DNA from: Sinosporangium album
GTDB lineage: Bacteria; Actinomycetota; Actinomycetes; Streptosporangiales; Streptosporangiaceae
Direction of reading: 5' to 3'
DNA length: 64,000 bases
Assembly: GCF_900100605.1 (NCBI RefSeq)
Contig: NZ_FNCN01000004.1
Location: 62,001-126,000, forward strand
Shown here: positions 42,728 to 52,148 of the stretch, one piece after another
Layout: each line of letters begins with the position of its first letter
How positions within the stretch are numbered: position 1 is the stretch's first letter
The notes under the pieces: generated by a model
The model's database searches: none
What the model was told of the DNA's origin: nothing
What the model saw: the letters and a program-made list of their open reading frames with translations, nothing else
Made by a program: the position numbers and the translations under genes

Positions 42728-45553
42728 TCAGGGCAGCAGGATGTCCAGGAGTTGCAAGGCGCCGGCCTTGTCGAGGGGGTCGTTGCCATTGCCGCACTTC
42801 GGCGACTGGATACATGAGGGGCAGCCGCGTTCGCATTCGCAGCTGGCGATGGCTTCGCGTGTCGCGCGTAGCCAGTCGGCGGCACGGGCGTATCCCCGTT
42901 CGGCGAAGCCGGCTCCGCCTTGGTGGCCGTCGTAGACGAACACGGTGAGAAGGCCGGTGTCGGGGTGGAGTTCGGTGGAGACTCCGCCGATGTCCCATCG
43001 ATCGCAGGTGGCGAAGAGAGGGAGGAGCCCGATGGAGGCGTGTTCTGCGGCATGGGCCGCTCCGCCGAGGTGGAGGCCGGTTTCGGCGAGCTCGGAAACC
43101 CGGGAGGGAGGCAGGGTCCACCAGACGGCGCGGGTGCGTAGTGTGCGCGGCGGGAGGTCGAGCGGTTCATCGCCGAGCATCTCTCCGGTCTGGAGTCTGC
43201 GCTTCAGATAGGAGATGACTTGGCGGGTCACCTCGACTTCGCCGAAATGAAGGTGCCCATGCCCGAGCGGGTGGGATCGCAGCGTGGACAGGACGGTGAT
43301 GTCGGTGACATCGCGTGCGTAGGTGGAGTAGTCCGGCTCGCCGGAGGTCAGCAGGGCGATGCCTGTCTCCAGGTCCAGCTCTTTGACCAGGAAGCTCTCG
43401 CCTTGGTGCACATAGACCGCGCCTGTGTGAACGGAGGTGTGCGCGGATGACTCGTCCACTGTTCCAAGGAGACGCCCTGTCGTCTGTTCGACGAGTTGGA
43501 TCAGTTGTCCTCCGCCGCCACGGATGTCGGCGAGGTCGGTGGCTCGCTCGCGGCTGGTCCAGAACCACCCGGAGGCTCGACGGCGCAGCAGGCCCCGGGC
43601 CACCAGGTCGTCAAGGACTGCGGGGGAGCTGGGTCCGAAGATGGAAAGGTCGTTGTCGGTGAGGGGGATCTCCGCCGCCGCCGCGCAAAGGTGAGGCGCG
43701 AGAACATAGGAGTTGTCGGGGTCGAGGACGATGCTTTCGACGGGCTGGCCGAACAGCGCCTCGGGATGATGCACAAGGTAGGTGTCGAGGGGGTCGTCTC
43801 TCGCGATGAGCACCGCGAGGGCGTCCTGTCCCGCGCGCCCGGCTCGCCCGGCCTGCTGCCATAGAGACGCGCGCGTGCCCGGCCATCCGGCGATCAGCAC
43901 GGCGTCCAGCCCGGAGATGTCGACGCCGAGTTCCAAGGCGTTCGTTGTGGCGAGCCCGATGAGAGTGCCGGTCCGCACGGCCTTCTCCAGTAGTCGCCGG
44001 TCCTCGGCCAGATACCCCGCGCGATAAGCGGCGACCTTGTTCGGCAGATCCCGGAGGTCGTCGTCCAGCGTGAACTCACCCGACGGGCTGCTCCCTGCCA
44101 GGCTGTCGTTCTCCCGGTCGCCGGGTCCGATTTCCGGGACGGCGGGTCCGCCGTCGCTGGGCTCCTTTACCGGAGTGGCGGACCTGCTGTTCCGGTTGTG
44201 CTGGTGGCTTTCCGGGGCGGTAGGGCCGCTGTCGCGGTCGTCGAGTCCGATTTCCGGGATAGCGGGTCCGGTGTTGCGGTCGCCGGGTCGGCTTTCTGGA
44301 GTGGCGGGTCCGCCGTTGTGGTCGCCGGGTCGGCTTTCTGGGGCGGCGGGCTTGTTCTCCCGGTTGCCGGGCGCGGGCTCCTGGCCATGGGGCGCGGCTT
44401 CATGGGCGGGGGCGCTGGGCTCCTCCGACGGAGAAAGTGGGTGCCTGCGTGAGGGAGAGGTGGTGTTGCGGGTCCCCTGTGTGTAGGGGGTCGTTGTTTG
44501 GTTTTGGAGTGGCCGAGGTGCTGAAAGAGGCTGCTCGGACAGCGTTGAAGAACGTGAAGGGGGGAGAAGATCGCTGAGTTTCGCGCGTGCGGTCATGGCC
44601 ACCGTTTCGGCACCGCGGCGCGAGCGCACGAAGGCGAGGGTCCTGACGTTGGCGGCGACGAGGTCGGCGAGGAGATCGGCGGTCTCGGCGGCGGCGGTAC
44701 GCCGTACTGGAGCCCCTCCTTCGCCCCGCAGATCGGTCAGAGGGGGCTCCCAGAGGGCAAAGGTAGTGGCGCCCCTCGGTGAGGTGTCGGTCGTCACCTC
44801 GACCGTTTCAAGCCCTGTTAGGCGGGTTGCGGCGATACCGGGATCTCTGGCGGTCGCGGAGGCGAGCATGAAGACGGGGCGCGAGCCGTACTTCGCCGTG
44901 ACTCGGCGGAGGCGGCGGAGGATCTGGGCGACGTGGGATCCGAACACGCCGCGGTAGCCGTGGCACTCGTCGACGATGACCATGCGGAGGCGGCGCAGGA
45001 AGGTGGACCACTGGGCGTGGCGGGGCAGGAGATTACGGTGGACCATATCGGGATTGGTCAGCACGTAGTTTGCGTGTTGCCTGATCCAGGCGCGCTCTTC
45101 GAAAGGTGTGTCCCCGTCGAAACACGCCGCCCGCAGCGGTGGCATGTCAAAGGCGCGCAGTGCTCTGAGCTGGTCGGCGGCGAGAGCCTTGGTGGGGGTG
45201 AGATAGAGAACGGTGGCCCCGTCGAGCACTTCGGTGATTGCCGGCACCAGGTAGGCAAGGGTCTTTCCCGAGGCGGTGCCAGTGGCAATGATCACGTTTT
45301 GGCCACGGTGCGCGTGCTCGGCGGCCTCCAACTGGTGGGGCCAGAGGCCGAAGACCCCCAAGTTCGCCATACGCGTAATGACGAACTCGGGCGTCCAGGC
45401 GGGCCAACGGGCTTGACCAGCTTGACGTGCTGGAACGTGCTCCACGTGCGTCACGCGCTTCCGGCGTGCGGGAACGGCGAGCAGGTTGCCGAGTAGGTCA
45501 TCTGCTCGATGCGGAGTCGAAGCGGAGGAGGTCACTGGTTTCCAGTCTGTCAT
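42728..45553 (-). CDS. DEAD/DEAH-box helicase with MZB (DUF1998) domain and repetitive insertion
   Basis: The start is ATG 45553, giving 941 residues. It has Walker A (ATGTASGKTLAYLVP), the DECH box (MVIVDECHGYRG), SATARDP, helicase C motifs (TNALELGVDISGLDAVLIAG, QQAGRAGRAGQDALAVLI) and a C-terminal DUF1998/MZB zinc module (CECERGCPSCIQSPKCGNG). It is related to Hrq1/MrfA-type repair helicases. About 165 residues (DNA ~44070-44575) of Pro/Asp/Arg-rich low complexity with 14-residue near-repeats (PAAPESRPGDHNGG, PATPESRPGDRNTG, PAIPEIGLDDRDSG) split the two RecA lobes; I recall homologues being nearer 770-820 residues. It is divergent from bldG. Confidence 0.92.
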   Translation of the reverse strand: MTDWKPVTSSASTPHRADDLLGNLLAVPARRKRVTHVEHVPARQAGQARWPAWTPEFVITRMANLGVFGLWPHQLEAAEHAHRGQNVIIATGTASGKTLAYLVPAITEVLDGATVLYLTPTKALAADQLRALRAFDMPPLRAACFDGDTPFEERAWIRQHANYVLTNPDMVHRNLLPRHAQWSTFLRRLRMVIVDECHGYRGVFGSHVAQILRRLRRVTAKYGSRPVFMLASATARDPGIAATRLTGLETVEVTTDTSPRGATTFALWEPPLTDLRGEGGAPVRRTAAAETADLLADLVAANVRTLAFVRSRRGAETVAMTARAKLSDLLPPSRSSTLSEQPLSAPRPLQNQTTTPYTQGTRNTTSPSRRHPLSPSEEPSAPAHEAAPHGQEPAPGNRENKPAAPESRPGDHNGGPATPESRPGDRNTGPAIPEIGLDDRDSGPTAPESHQHNRNSRSATPVKEPSDGGPAVPEIGPGDRENDSLAGSSPSGEFTLDDDLRDLPNKVAAYRAGYLAEDRRLLEKAVRTGTLIGLATTNALELGVDISGLDAVLIAGWPGTRASLWQQAGRAGRAGQDALAVLIARDDPLDTYLVHHPEALFGQPVESIVLDPDNSYVLAPHLCAAAAEIPLTDNDLSIFGPSSPAVLDDLVARGLLRRRASGWFWTSRERATDLADIRGGGGQLIQLVEQTTGRLLGTVDESSAHTSVHTGAVYVHQGESFLVKELDLETGIALLTSGEPDYSTYARDVTDITVLSTLRSHPLGHGHLHFGEVEVTRQVISYLKRRLQTGEMLGDEPLDLPPRTLRTRAVWWTLPPSRVSELAETGLHLGGAAHAAEHASIGLLPLFATCDRWDIGGVSTELHPDTGLLTVFVYDGHQGGAGFAERGYARAADWLRATREAIASCECERGCPSCIQSPKCGNGNDPLDKAGALQLLDILLP

Positions 45554-45708
45554 CCGGGGGCAGAGTCGCCGGGACTCGTGATTTCGTATAGACACTGAGG
45601 CAGACCGTGGTTGAATGCCGCGCGTCGGGGTCTTGTTATTCCGGGGTGACCAACCCCAGATTGCCAGGCCCGCAACTGTACTTTCGCAGGCAAGGCGCTG
45701 GAGGATCT

Positions 45709-46059
45709 GTGGATCTGAAGTTGGACCACCACACCGAGGACGGGCTCACCACAGTTGACGTCGAGGGCGAGATCGACGTCTACACCGCGCCACGACTTCG
45801 TGAGCTCCTGATCGACCTGGTGAACAAGGGTAACTTCCACCTGCTGGTCAACATGGAGAAGGTCGACTTCCTCGACTCGACCGGCCTGGGTGTCCTGGTA
45901 GGCGGACTCAAGCGTGTGCGCGCGCACGACGGGTCACTGGAACTCGTCTGCACACAGGAGCGCATCCTGAAGATCTTCCGGATCACCGGACTTACGAAGG
46001 TCTTCGGGATCTACGCTTCCGTGGAAGAGGCCAGGGAAGCTCACGGCCGAGACAAGTAG
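45709..46059 (+). CDS. bldG: anti-sigma factor antagonist BldG
   Basis: The start is GTG 45709 (GGAG six bases upstream), giving 116 residues; longer in-frame sequence to 45607 is not conserved. The STAS domain has [20 protein letters not shown], then [20 protein letters not shown] with the phosphorylatable Ser in DSTGLG, and [20 protein letters not shown]. This near-diagnostic block matches BldG of Streptomyces, which governs morphological differentiation and antibiotic production by binding anti-sigma factors. The next gene encodes such a factor two bases downstream, as in bldG-SCO3548. Confidence 0.93.
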   Translation: MDLKLDHHTEDGLTTVDVEGEIDVYTAPRLRELLIDLVNKGNFHLLVNMEKVDFLDSTGLGVLVGGLKRVRAHDGSLELVCTQERILKIFRITGLTKVFGIYASVEEAREAHGRDK

Positions 46060-46061
46060 TC

Positions 46062-46529
46062 ATGGCCACCGTCGAGCTGACGTTCAGTGCCCTACCCGCC
46101 CACGTGCGCACGGCCCGCTTGGTCGCCACGGCGATCGCCCGGCGCACAGGCGTGCAGGAGTCCCTGCTGGACGAGGTGCGGCTCGCAGTCGGTGAAGCAT
46201 GCTCAAGGGCAGTGGAGGCACATCGACTGCACTGCCCGAGCGAGCCCATCCGCATTGAGCTGTCCGATGACTCGGGACGGTTCGAGGTGGTCGTCAGCGA
46301 CTCCGCCCCCAATGAGGAGTCGCCGATCGAGGAGCCTTCCCAAACGCTCCACCTGGGCGACGAGGCATCTTTCAACCTGGTGCCGGACAGTTTCATGTCG
46401 GGATTCGGCATAGCTGTCATCACCGGGTTGGCCGACGACGTCGAGGTCTACCCCGGACCCAAGGGAATGCGCATTCGCATGAGCTGGCCTGCAGCCGCCA
46501 CTGCGGCCAACGGGCTGACCCCCGCCTGA
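46062..46529 (+). CDS. anti-sigma regulatory factor (HATPase_c, RsbW/SpoIIAB-like)
   Basis: A 155-residue protein from ATG 46062. A GHKL-type kinase fold is visible with the N box (LLDEVRLAVGEACSRAVEAH), where Ser-Arg replaces the usual Asn, a weak G1 box (FEVVVSDSAPNEESP in place of DxGxG), and the G2 box FMSGFGIAVITGLADDVEVY. Degenerate N and G1 boxes suggest that kinase activity may be weak. It probably binds a sigma factor and is released by BldG, by analogy with SCO3548. Confidence 0.85.
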   Translation: MATVELTFSALPAHVRTARLVATAIARRTGVQESLLDEVRLAVGEACSRAVEAHRLHCPSEPIRIELSDDSGRFEVVVSDSAPNEESPIEEPSQTLHLGDEASFNLVPDSFMSGFGIAVITGLADDVEVYPGPKGMRIRMSWPAAATAANGLTPA

Positions 46530-46887
46530 AACCAGGATCATCACCCCCAACGACCAGTGAGCTCCCGCTCACGACTGAGCTCCTGCTCACGACGCAGACC
46601 GCTGCCGGGCGAAAGCCGTACGGCATACGGAGTCGAACGGCGACGCCGGCATTGGCGCATCCCATGCCAATACCGGCGTCGCCGGGTGTCGTTTCCAGCC
46701 CTTTCGATGGGCTGCCCGCGCTCTCTCCGGGAAATCGTCGAGGTGAGCATCCGGGGCGGCGGCCGTCCGGCTTTGATCTTTCGCCGCTGCGCGAGGCGCC
46801 GTCGGGCTGCTGTGTCGCGGGATGCGTGGTTGCGGGATGCGTGCAACTGCCCAGGACCGCTGTAACGAGTCCCGATGCCAGCGCACT
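46530..46887. other. 358-bp stretch with hairpin and a direct repeat
   Basis: It contains an 18-bp direct repeat (TGAGCTCCCGCTCACGAC / TGAGCTCCTGCTCACGAC, 46558-46593) and a long hairpin at 46638-46684. No gene is supported; frames across it lack family features. Confidence 0.45.
46638..46684 (+). terminator. probable terminator of the bldG operon
   Basis: An 18-bp stem with one mismatch (CGGCGACGCCGGCATTGG against CCAATACCGGCGTCGCCG), 11-base loop, about 110 bases past the anti-sigma gene; no U-tract. Confidence 0.5.
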
Positions 46888-47091
46888 TCACGTGTTCTGA
46901 GAGGGCCTTGCGGAGATCCGTACGGTCGCCGTCAAGGCCGTATACCTGCGGCCCTCGGGCCAGTGGGCGATGATGTTGTCGCGTTCGGCCAGCCGCCGCC
47001 AGAGTGCCGACCCGCCCGCGTAGACGCCGGTGGGCACCAGGTTCTGGCCGCGGGGCCAGCCGAAGCCGCCGTCGACCAGGCCGTTGTACAT
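46888..47091 (-). pseudogene. fragment of an unrecognised gene divergent from the WYL regulator
   Basis: The leftward frame reads SSWPMYNGLVDGGFGWPRGQ, then NLVPTGVYAGGSALWRRLAE and RDNIIAHWPEGRRYTALTAT before a stop. Residue composition and the repeated Trp/Gly turns look like a real protein, but it is only 67 codons from the ATG and about 80 codons as an open frame. No family identified. It could be a truncated target gene of the adjacent regulator, since their shared spacer carries the operator at 47144. Confidence 0.4.
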
Positions 47092-47143
47092 GGGCCAGCT
47101 GGAGGATGCCGTGGTCTGTGTGAACGCTCTCGACGCTAGACAC

Positions 47144-47170
47144 TATCTAGGACCAAATCGGTCCTAGATA
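47144..47170. promoter_or_regulatory. palindromic operator upstream of the WYL regulator
   Basis: A perfect 11-bp inverted repeat with a 5-bp centre: TATCTAGGACC-AAATC-GGTCCTAGATA. It ends 19 bases before the regulator's ATG in the spacer to the divergent fragment, the expected site for autoregulation by a dimeric HTH protein. AT-rich TAGATATATCAATAG beside it may be the -10 region. Confidence 0.8.
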
Positions 47171-47189
47171 TATCAATAGTCTGGTCACC

Positions 47190-48164
47190 ATGGCTGATTC
47201 TGTCGCCCGGCTCCTGACCCTGCTCTCGCTGTTGCAGTCTCCCCGGGAGCGGCCGGGCAGCGAACTCGCCGACCGTCTCGGAGTGACCGATCGGACAGTG
47301 CGGCGTGACATCGACCGGCTGCGCGGCCTCGGTTACCCGATCGAGGCGACCCTGGGCACTCTGGGCGGCTACCGCCTCGCAGCCGGACAGGCGATGCCTC
47401 CGCTCCTGCTGGACGATGAGGAGGCGGTCGCGGTTGCCGTCGGGATCCGCGCCGCCGCAGGGATGGCTGTGGACGGGCTCGGGGAGGCTTCGGCACGGGC
47501 ACTGACCAAGCTCACCCAGGTCCTCCCGGCGCGGCTGCGGCAACGTGTCTCCGTGCTCGCAGCGGCGACGATGCCGGTGATCGGGGACGACCCGCAGGTC
47601 GATGTGGATGTCCTGACGGCTCTGGCGGGGGCGATAGCCCGCATGGAGAAGGTCCGCTTCGAGTACCGCTCGGCAGACGGTACCGAGACAAGGCGCCTTG
47701 CGGACCCGGTCGGTCTCGTCGCGCACCGGCGGCGCTGGTATCTGGTCGCGTTCGATGACGATCGCCGGGAATGGCGGACCTACCGAGTGGACCGGGTGAG
47801 CGAGCCGCGCCCGACAGGGATGCGCGCGTCTCCGCCCGAACTCCCGGCGGATAGCCCTGCGGACTACGTGGCCGGGCGTCGCTCCGACTGGGGCACTGTG
47901 GTTCACCAGGTCGAGGTGACCTTCGACGCGCCGCTTTCGGCGGTGGTCGGCCGCCTGGGAGACGGCCCAGCCGAAGTACGAGCAATCAACGCCAAACAAT
48001 GCCGCATGACCGCCGAACGGGACGATCCCTTGCCGTGGCTGGCTGAGCGGATGCTCGCGCTCGGATGTGAGTTTGAGGTCCACTCCCCACCTGAGCTGGC
48101 CGAAGTCCTCGCAGAACTCGGTACCCGGGCGACGCGGGCGGCACGCAGCATCCGACCTGTATGA
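47190..48164 (+). CDS. YafY-family HTH/WYL-domain transcription regulator
   Basis: A 324-residue protein. The N-terminal HTH_11/DeoR-like domain (SPRERPGSELADRLGVTDRT, VRRDIDRLRGLGYPIEATLG) and a WYL domain (KVRFEYRSADGTETRRLADP, RRRWYLVAFDDDRREWRTYR) are followed by the WCX extension (VVHQVEVTFDAPLSAVVGRL). WYL domains bind nucleic acids or other ligands and regulate DNA damage, phage defence or metabolic genes. The perfect palindrome immediately upstream points to autoregulation. No intact target gene lies beside it. Confidence 0.9.
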   Translation: MADSVARLLTLLSLLQSPRERPGSELADRLGVTDRTVRRDIDRLRGLGYPIEATLGTLGGYRLAAGQAMPPLLLDDEEAVAVAVGIRAAAGMAVDGLGEASARALTKLTQVLPARLRQRVSVLAAATMPVIGDDPQVDVDVLTALAGAIARMEKVRFEYRSADGTETRRLADPVGLVAHRRRWYLVAFDDDRREWRTYRVDRVSEPRPTGMRASPPELPADSPADYVAGRRSDWGTVVHQVEVTFDAPLSAVVGRLGDGPAEVRAINAKQCRMTAERDDPLPWLAERMLALGCEFEVHSPPELAEVLAELGTRATRAARSIRPV

Positions 48165-48982
48165 CGAGCAAGCGGTTCAGTCGGCGGCGCGAAGCGAGAA
48201 CCGGCCGATTGCCGATATTCGCCCCGGGAGCCGCCGCGCGGGGCGCGATCTCTGGGTTGGCGCCGGCGGCCAGTGCTGTTCCCGCCCCTGACGACCGATG
48301 TGCGGCGATCTTGGGGACGGCTCTGATGTAACCGGAGGCGCGGCAGGCTCCAGCAGAGGGGAACCGTGCTCGCCTGGTGGGCGATGGCGGGGTGCCTTCC
48401 GAGGGTGGGCGACCATCGGGCGCGGCGCTCGGGCTTGGGTGTTGGTTGGGATTCGAGCAGGTTGGTGCTGATCGATTCCCGAGCGGGGTGGCCGGCCAGG
48501 TGCGGGGCCGGCGCCGTACGTGGGGGTGGGATGGGTGGTTGTGGTGGGATCTGGGGGAATATGAGATGGGTTATGGGCCAGGTGGAATGTAGATAAGAGT
48601 GCAACCGAATAGTGGTGACAATGGGGTTGCCGTTTTCCCTGTGGATGCCACGGAGGGGCAATAGCCAGGTCAATTCTCGGCAGTTGCTCGATGTAGGGCC
48701 AATTCAGCAAGTTCAGAGGCTTCATATCCGCCGCGACGCTGCGTAGACTCCCCGGCACCGGCCAAGGTTTGTCCCGCGGAGCGGCGAAGCAGGCCCGCGA
48801 AGGCCCTGTGGGGCGTGTGTCCCGCAGTGCGTCGAGGGTCTGGTCGATCGTCACCACGCAGGCGGACGCAACTGGAAGCGGCACAGCCAAACACCCGGAT
48901 GTGCGCCGCCCGATCCAGTCTCACGAGAAAGCTCCGCCGCGCCGTCCGGGCAGGACGCCAATCCGTCTTGCCGAGGAGAAGT
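48165..48982. other. 818-bp region without a supported gene, upstream of hppA
   Basis: Frames on both strands are Pro/Arg- or Gly-rich artefacts of GC bias (for example 48177-48890 leftward). An AT-richer area at 48560-48720 (including TATGGGCCAGG and GTAGATAAGAG sequences) may hold a promoter. A long 5' leader for the pyrophosphatase mRNA is possible; no riboswitch fold recognised. Confidence 0.4.
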
Positions 48983-51316
48983 ATGTCTGGGCCTTATCTC
49001 TCCGCTGCGGATCCGACAGCGGTAACCCTGAGCGGTGGCCACCTGACGATTGTCGTGGTGGTTGCCGCAGTGGCTCTGCTCGCCCTAGCCGTTGCCGGCG
49101 GCCTGGTGCGTGAGGTGCTCGCTGCCGGCCAGGGCACCGAGCGCATGCAAAACATAGCCAAAGCAGTTCAAGAAGGTGCTGCGGCTTATCTTACCCGGCA
49201 GTTCCGCACGCTCGTGCTGTTCGTCGTACTGATTCCGTTTTTGCTTCTCTTGCTGCCGGCCGACACGACCGGTGTCGCGATCGGCCGTTCGCTGTTCTTC
49301 GTGGTCGGAGCGTTGTTCTCGGCGCTGACCGGCTTCATGGGGATGTGGCTGGCCGTCAGAGGAAATGTTCGTGTCGCCGCCGCCGCCCGGCAGTCGGGGG
49401 AGAAGGCGGCGATGCGGATCGCCTTCCGCACCGGTGGTGTGGCGGGCATGTTCACGGTCGGGCTGGGCCTGCTGGGCGCCGCGGTCGTGGTGTTGATCTA
49501 CAAGGGCGACGCGCCCGCGGTACTGGAGGGATTCGGCTTCGGCGCGGCGCTGCTGGCGATGTTCATGCGTGTCGGCGGAGGCATCTTCACCAAGGCCGCC
49601 GACGTGGGCGCCGACCTGGTCGGCAAGGTGGAGAAGGGCATCCCCGAGGACGATCCGCGCAATGCCGCCACCATCGCCGACAACGTGGGAGACAACGTCG
49701 GCGACTGCGCGGGTATGGCGGCGGACCTGTTCGAGTCGTACGCGGTCATGCTGGTGGCCAGCCTGATCCTGGGCAAGATCGCGTTCGGCACGGAAGGTCT
49801 GGTCTTTCCGCTGATCGTGCCGATGGTCGGTGTGATCACCGCGATCATCGGCATTTTCACGACGTCGCCGCGTTCGGGCGACCGTTCAGGAATGACCGCG
49901 ATCAACAGGGGATTCTTTATCTCCGCGGCCATTTCCGCCGTGCTGGTGGCGGTGGCGGCCTACCTCTACCTTCCGGGGAGCTTCGCCGAGCTGACCGATG
50001 TGAGTCCGGCGATCGCGGCGCTGGACTCCGACCCCAGGCTCATCGCGATCGGGGCCGTGCTCATCGGCCTGGTGCTGGCGAGCGCGATCCAGATCCTCAC
50101 CGGATACTTCACCGAGACCCATCGGCGTCCGGTGAGGGAGATCGGCGAGAGCTCGCTGACAGGGCCGGCGACGGTGATCCTGTCGGGCATCAGCGTCGGC
50201 CTGGAGTCGGCGGTCTATTCGGCGCTGCTCATCGGCGGTGCGGTCTACGGCGCGTTCCTGCTCGGGTTCGGCAATGTGACGGTGGCGCTGTTCGCCGTCG
50301 CGCTGGCCGGCACGGGGCTGCTCACGACGGTCGGCGTGATCGTGTCCATGGACACGTTCGGTCCGGTGTCGGACAACGCCCAGGGCATCGCGGAGATGTC
50401 GGGTGACGTCGAGGGGGAGGGGGCGCGTGTCCTGACCAACCTCGACGCGGTGGGCAACACCACCAAGGCCATCACGAAGGGCATCGCGATCGCGACGGCC
50501 GTGCTGGCGGCGACCGCGCTGTTCGGGTCGTTCCGTACGGCGGTGGAGACCGAGCTGGGCAGAGCCAGTGAATCGGTGAGGGAGGCGCTGGGATCGTTCA
50601 GCACGTTCAGCCTGAGTGTGGATTCGCCGAACACCCTGGTCGGCCTGGTCGTGGGCGCGGCGGTCGTGTTCCTGTTCTCGGGTCTGGCGATCATGGCGGT
50701 GGGCCGGGCCGCGGGGCGTGTGGTGCTGGAGGTGCGTGACCAGTTCCGCCGCAAGCCCGGGATCATGGACGGCACGGAGCAGCCGGAATACGGCAGGGTG
50801 GTGGACATCTGCACCCGTGACTCGCTGCGGGAGTTGGCCACTCCGGGGCTTCTCGCGGTGCTGACACCCATCGCGGTGGGGTTCGCCCTCGGATACGCGC
50901 CGCTCGGGGCCTATCTGGCGGGCGCGATCGCGACGGGCACCCTCATGGCGGTCTTCCTGGCCAACTCGGGCGGCGCCTGGGACAACGCCAAGAAGCTCGT
51001 CGAGGACGGCCACCATGGCGGCAAGGGGTCGGAGGCGCATTCGGCCACGATCATCGGTGACACGGTGGGCGACCCGTTCAAGGACACCGCGGGCCCGGCC
51101 ATCAACCCGTTGATCAAGGTCATGAACCTCGTGGCGCTGCTCATCGCCCCGGCGGTCGTGGCGAATGCCGACAACGTGGCGCTGCGGATCGGCATCACCG
51201 TGGTCGCCGTCGGCATCGTCGTCGGCGCGATCGTCTTCTCCAAGCGCCAGTCGGCCAACGTGGCCCCTGCGGGGAACAGCCGGCAGGAGCGCACACGCGA
51301 GCCGGTAGGCGGCTGA
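48983..51316 (+). CDS. hppA: proton-translocating membrane pyrophosphatase, K+-independent type
   Basis: The start is ATG 48983 after GAGGAGAAGT; 777 residues with about 16 membrane segments. It hydrolyses pyrophosphate and pumps protons. The pyrophosphate site is explicit: FTKAADVGADLVGKVEKGIP, then DDPRNAATIADNVGDNVGDC. The segment LDAVGNTTKAITKGIAIATA has Lys where K+-dependent enzymes have Ala (GNTTAA), so this is the K+-independent class. A third Asp-rich region is in the C-terminus (GGAWDNAKKLVEDG, GDTVGDPFKDTAGP). I recall SCO3547 as the Streptomyces counterpart, also beside bldG. Confidence 0.95.
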   Translation: MSGPYLSAADPTAVTLSGGHLTIVVVVAAVALLALAVAGGLVREVLAAGQGTERMQNIAKAVQEGAAAYLTRQFRTLVLFVVLIPFLLLLLPADTTGVAIGRSLFFVVGALFSALTGFMGMWLAVRGNVRVAAAARQSGEKAAMRIAFRTGGVAGMFTVGLGLLGAAVVVLIYKGDAPAVLEGFGFGAALLAMFMRVGGGIFTKAADVGADLVGKVEKGIPEDDPRNAATIADNVGDNVGDCAGMAADLFESYAVMLVASLILGKIAFGTEGLVFPLIVPMVGVITAIIGIFTTSPRSGDRSGMTAINRGFFISAAISAVLVAVAAYLYLPGSFAELTDVSPAIAALDSDPRLIAIGAVLIGLVLASAIQILTGYFTETHRRPVREIGESSLTGPATVILSGISVGLESAVYSALLIGGAVYGAFLLGFGNVTVALFAVALAGTGLLTTVGVIVSMDTFGPVSDNAQGIAEMSGDVEGEGARVLTNLDAVGNTTKAITKGIAIATAVLAATALFGSFRTAVETELGRASESVREALGSFSTFSLSVDSPNTLVGLVVGAAVVFLFSGLAIMAVGRAAGRVVLEVRDQFRRKPGIMDGTEQPEYGRVVDICTRDSLRELATPGLLAVLTPIAVGFALGYAPLGAYLAGAIATGTLMAVFLANSGGAWDNAKKLVEDGHHGGKGSEAHSATIIGDTVGDPFKDTAGPAINPLIKVMNLVALLIAPAVVANADNVALRIGITVVAVGIVVGAIVFSKRQSANVAPAGNSRQERTREPVGG

Positions 51317-51476
51317 CCTTCTCGGAAGCGACGTCTCGAAAGTGAGGTCTTGGCACGCGTGGCCTGCGGCGGGATGACCGCCGCAGGCCACGCGCGCATG
51401 CCACGGCTCGTTTCCGGGGCGGCCACCCCTGGTGGGAGACTGGCCGAGTGGTACGGCACAGCACAGGAGGCGCGCA

Positions 51477-51593
51477 GTGACCGAGCCGGAGCGACCCTCG
51501 GGCGGGAAGACGCTGGGGCTCATCCTGCTGGCGATGTTGGTGATCCTTGGAGCCCTGGTGGCGCTCGCCGTGTGGGCGTCGAGAGGAGCGTGA
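51477..51593 (+). CDS. 38-residue single-span membrane protein
   Basis: GTG 51477, seven bases after AGGAGG, opens a 38-codon frame: a polar front (MTEPERPSGGKT), one hydrophobic helix (LGLILLAMLVILGALVALAV) and a short basic end (WASRGA). The ribosome-binding site, clean membrane helix and four-base gap to the SixA start argue that it is real. It may be co-translated with sixA. Function unknown. Confidence 0.65.
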   Translation: MTEPERPSGGKTLGLILLAMLVILGALVALAVWASRGA

Positions 51594-51597
51594 CGGC

Positions 51598-52080
51598 ATG
51601 GCCATATTGGTCGTGTTGCGGCATGCCAAAGCGGCCACGGTGCCGGGGCTGCCGGATGTGGACCGCCCGTTGACGCCTCGGGGCGTGCGTGACGCGGAGC
51701 GTGCCGGCCAGGCGCTCAAGGTTCGCGGCGTGGCGCCCGACCTGGTGGTGTGCTCCCCGTCGACGCGGACCAGGCAGACGGCTGAGCACGCTCTCGCCGT
51801 ACTTTCGCCGGAGGCGCGGGTGGACTTCGAGCGGGACATCTACAACGCCTATCCCGATGATCTTGTCGATCTGCTCCGGCGCACCGACCCCGAGGTGGGC
51901 ACGCTGGTGCTGATCGGGCATAACCCGGGCGTGCACGAGCTCGTGATGGGCCTGACCGGTGTGGAGGACGACCAGGCGTTCAAGCCCGGTTCGTTCGCCG
52001 TTCTGGAGACCGATGTGGCGTGGGCGCACATCGGGCCGGGCGACGGCCGTGAGGTGGCACGGTGGGGTCCGAGGGACTGA
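51598..52080 (+). CDS. sixA: SixA-type phosphohistidine phosphatase
   Basis: The start is ATG 51598, giving 160 residues. Histidine-phosphatase superfamily motifs are LVVLRHAKAATVPGLPDVDR (RH catalytic His), DLVVCSPSTRTRQTAEHAL, and LVLIGHNPGVHELVMGLTG (second His). The short length and the NPGVHEL block match the SixA branch, which dephosphorylates His on phosphotransfer domains or small molecules. No cognate histidine phosphotransferase is adjacent. Confidence 0.9.
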   Translation: MAILVVLRHAKAATVPGLPDVDRPLTPRGVRDAERAGQALKVRGVAPDLVVCSPSTRTRQTAEHALAVLSPEARVDFERDIYNAYPDDLVDLLRRTDPEVGTLVLIGHNPGVHELVMGLTGVEDDQAFKPGSFAVLETDVAWAHIGPGDGREVARWGPRD

Positions 52081-52148
52081 ACCACTCACGCTGACCAAGC
52101 CCCCCGCAAACACTCGACCACGGCATACGTCAGGGCTTGGGGGGTTCG

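Noticed and set aside
49886-51523. Minus-strand frame opposite the pyrophosphatase gene
   Set aside because: Arg/His/Asp-rich mirror of a highly conserved membrane protein gene.
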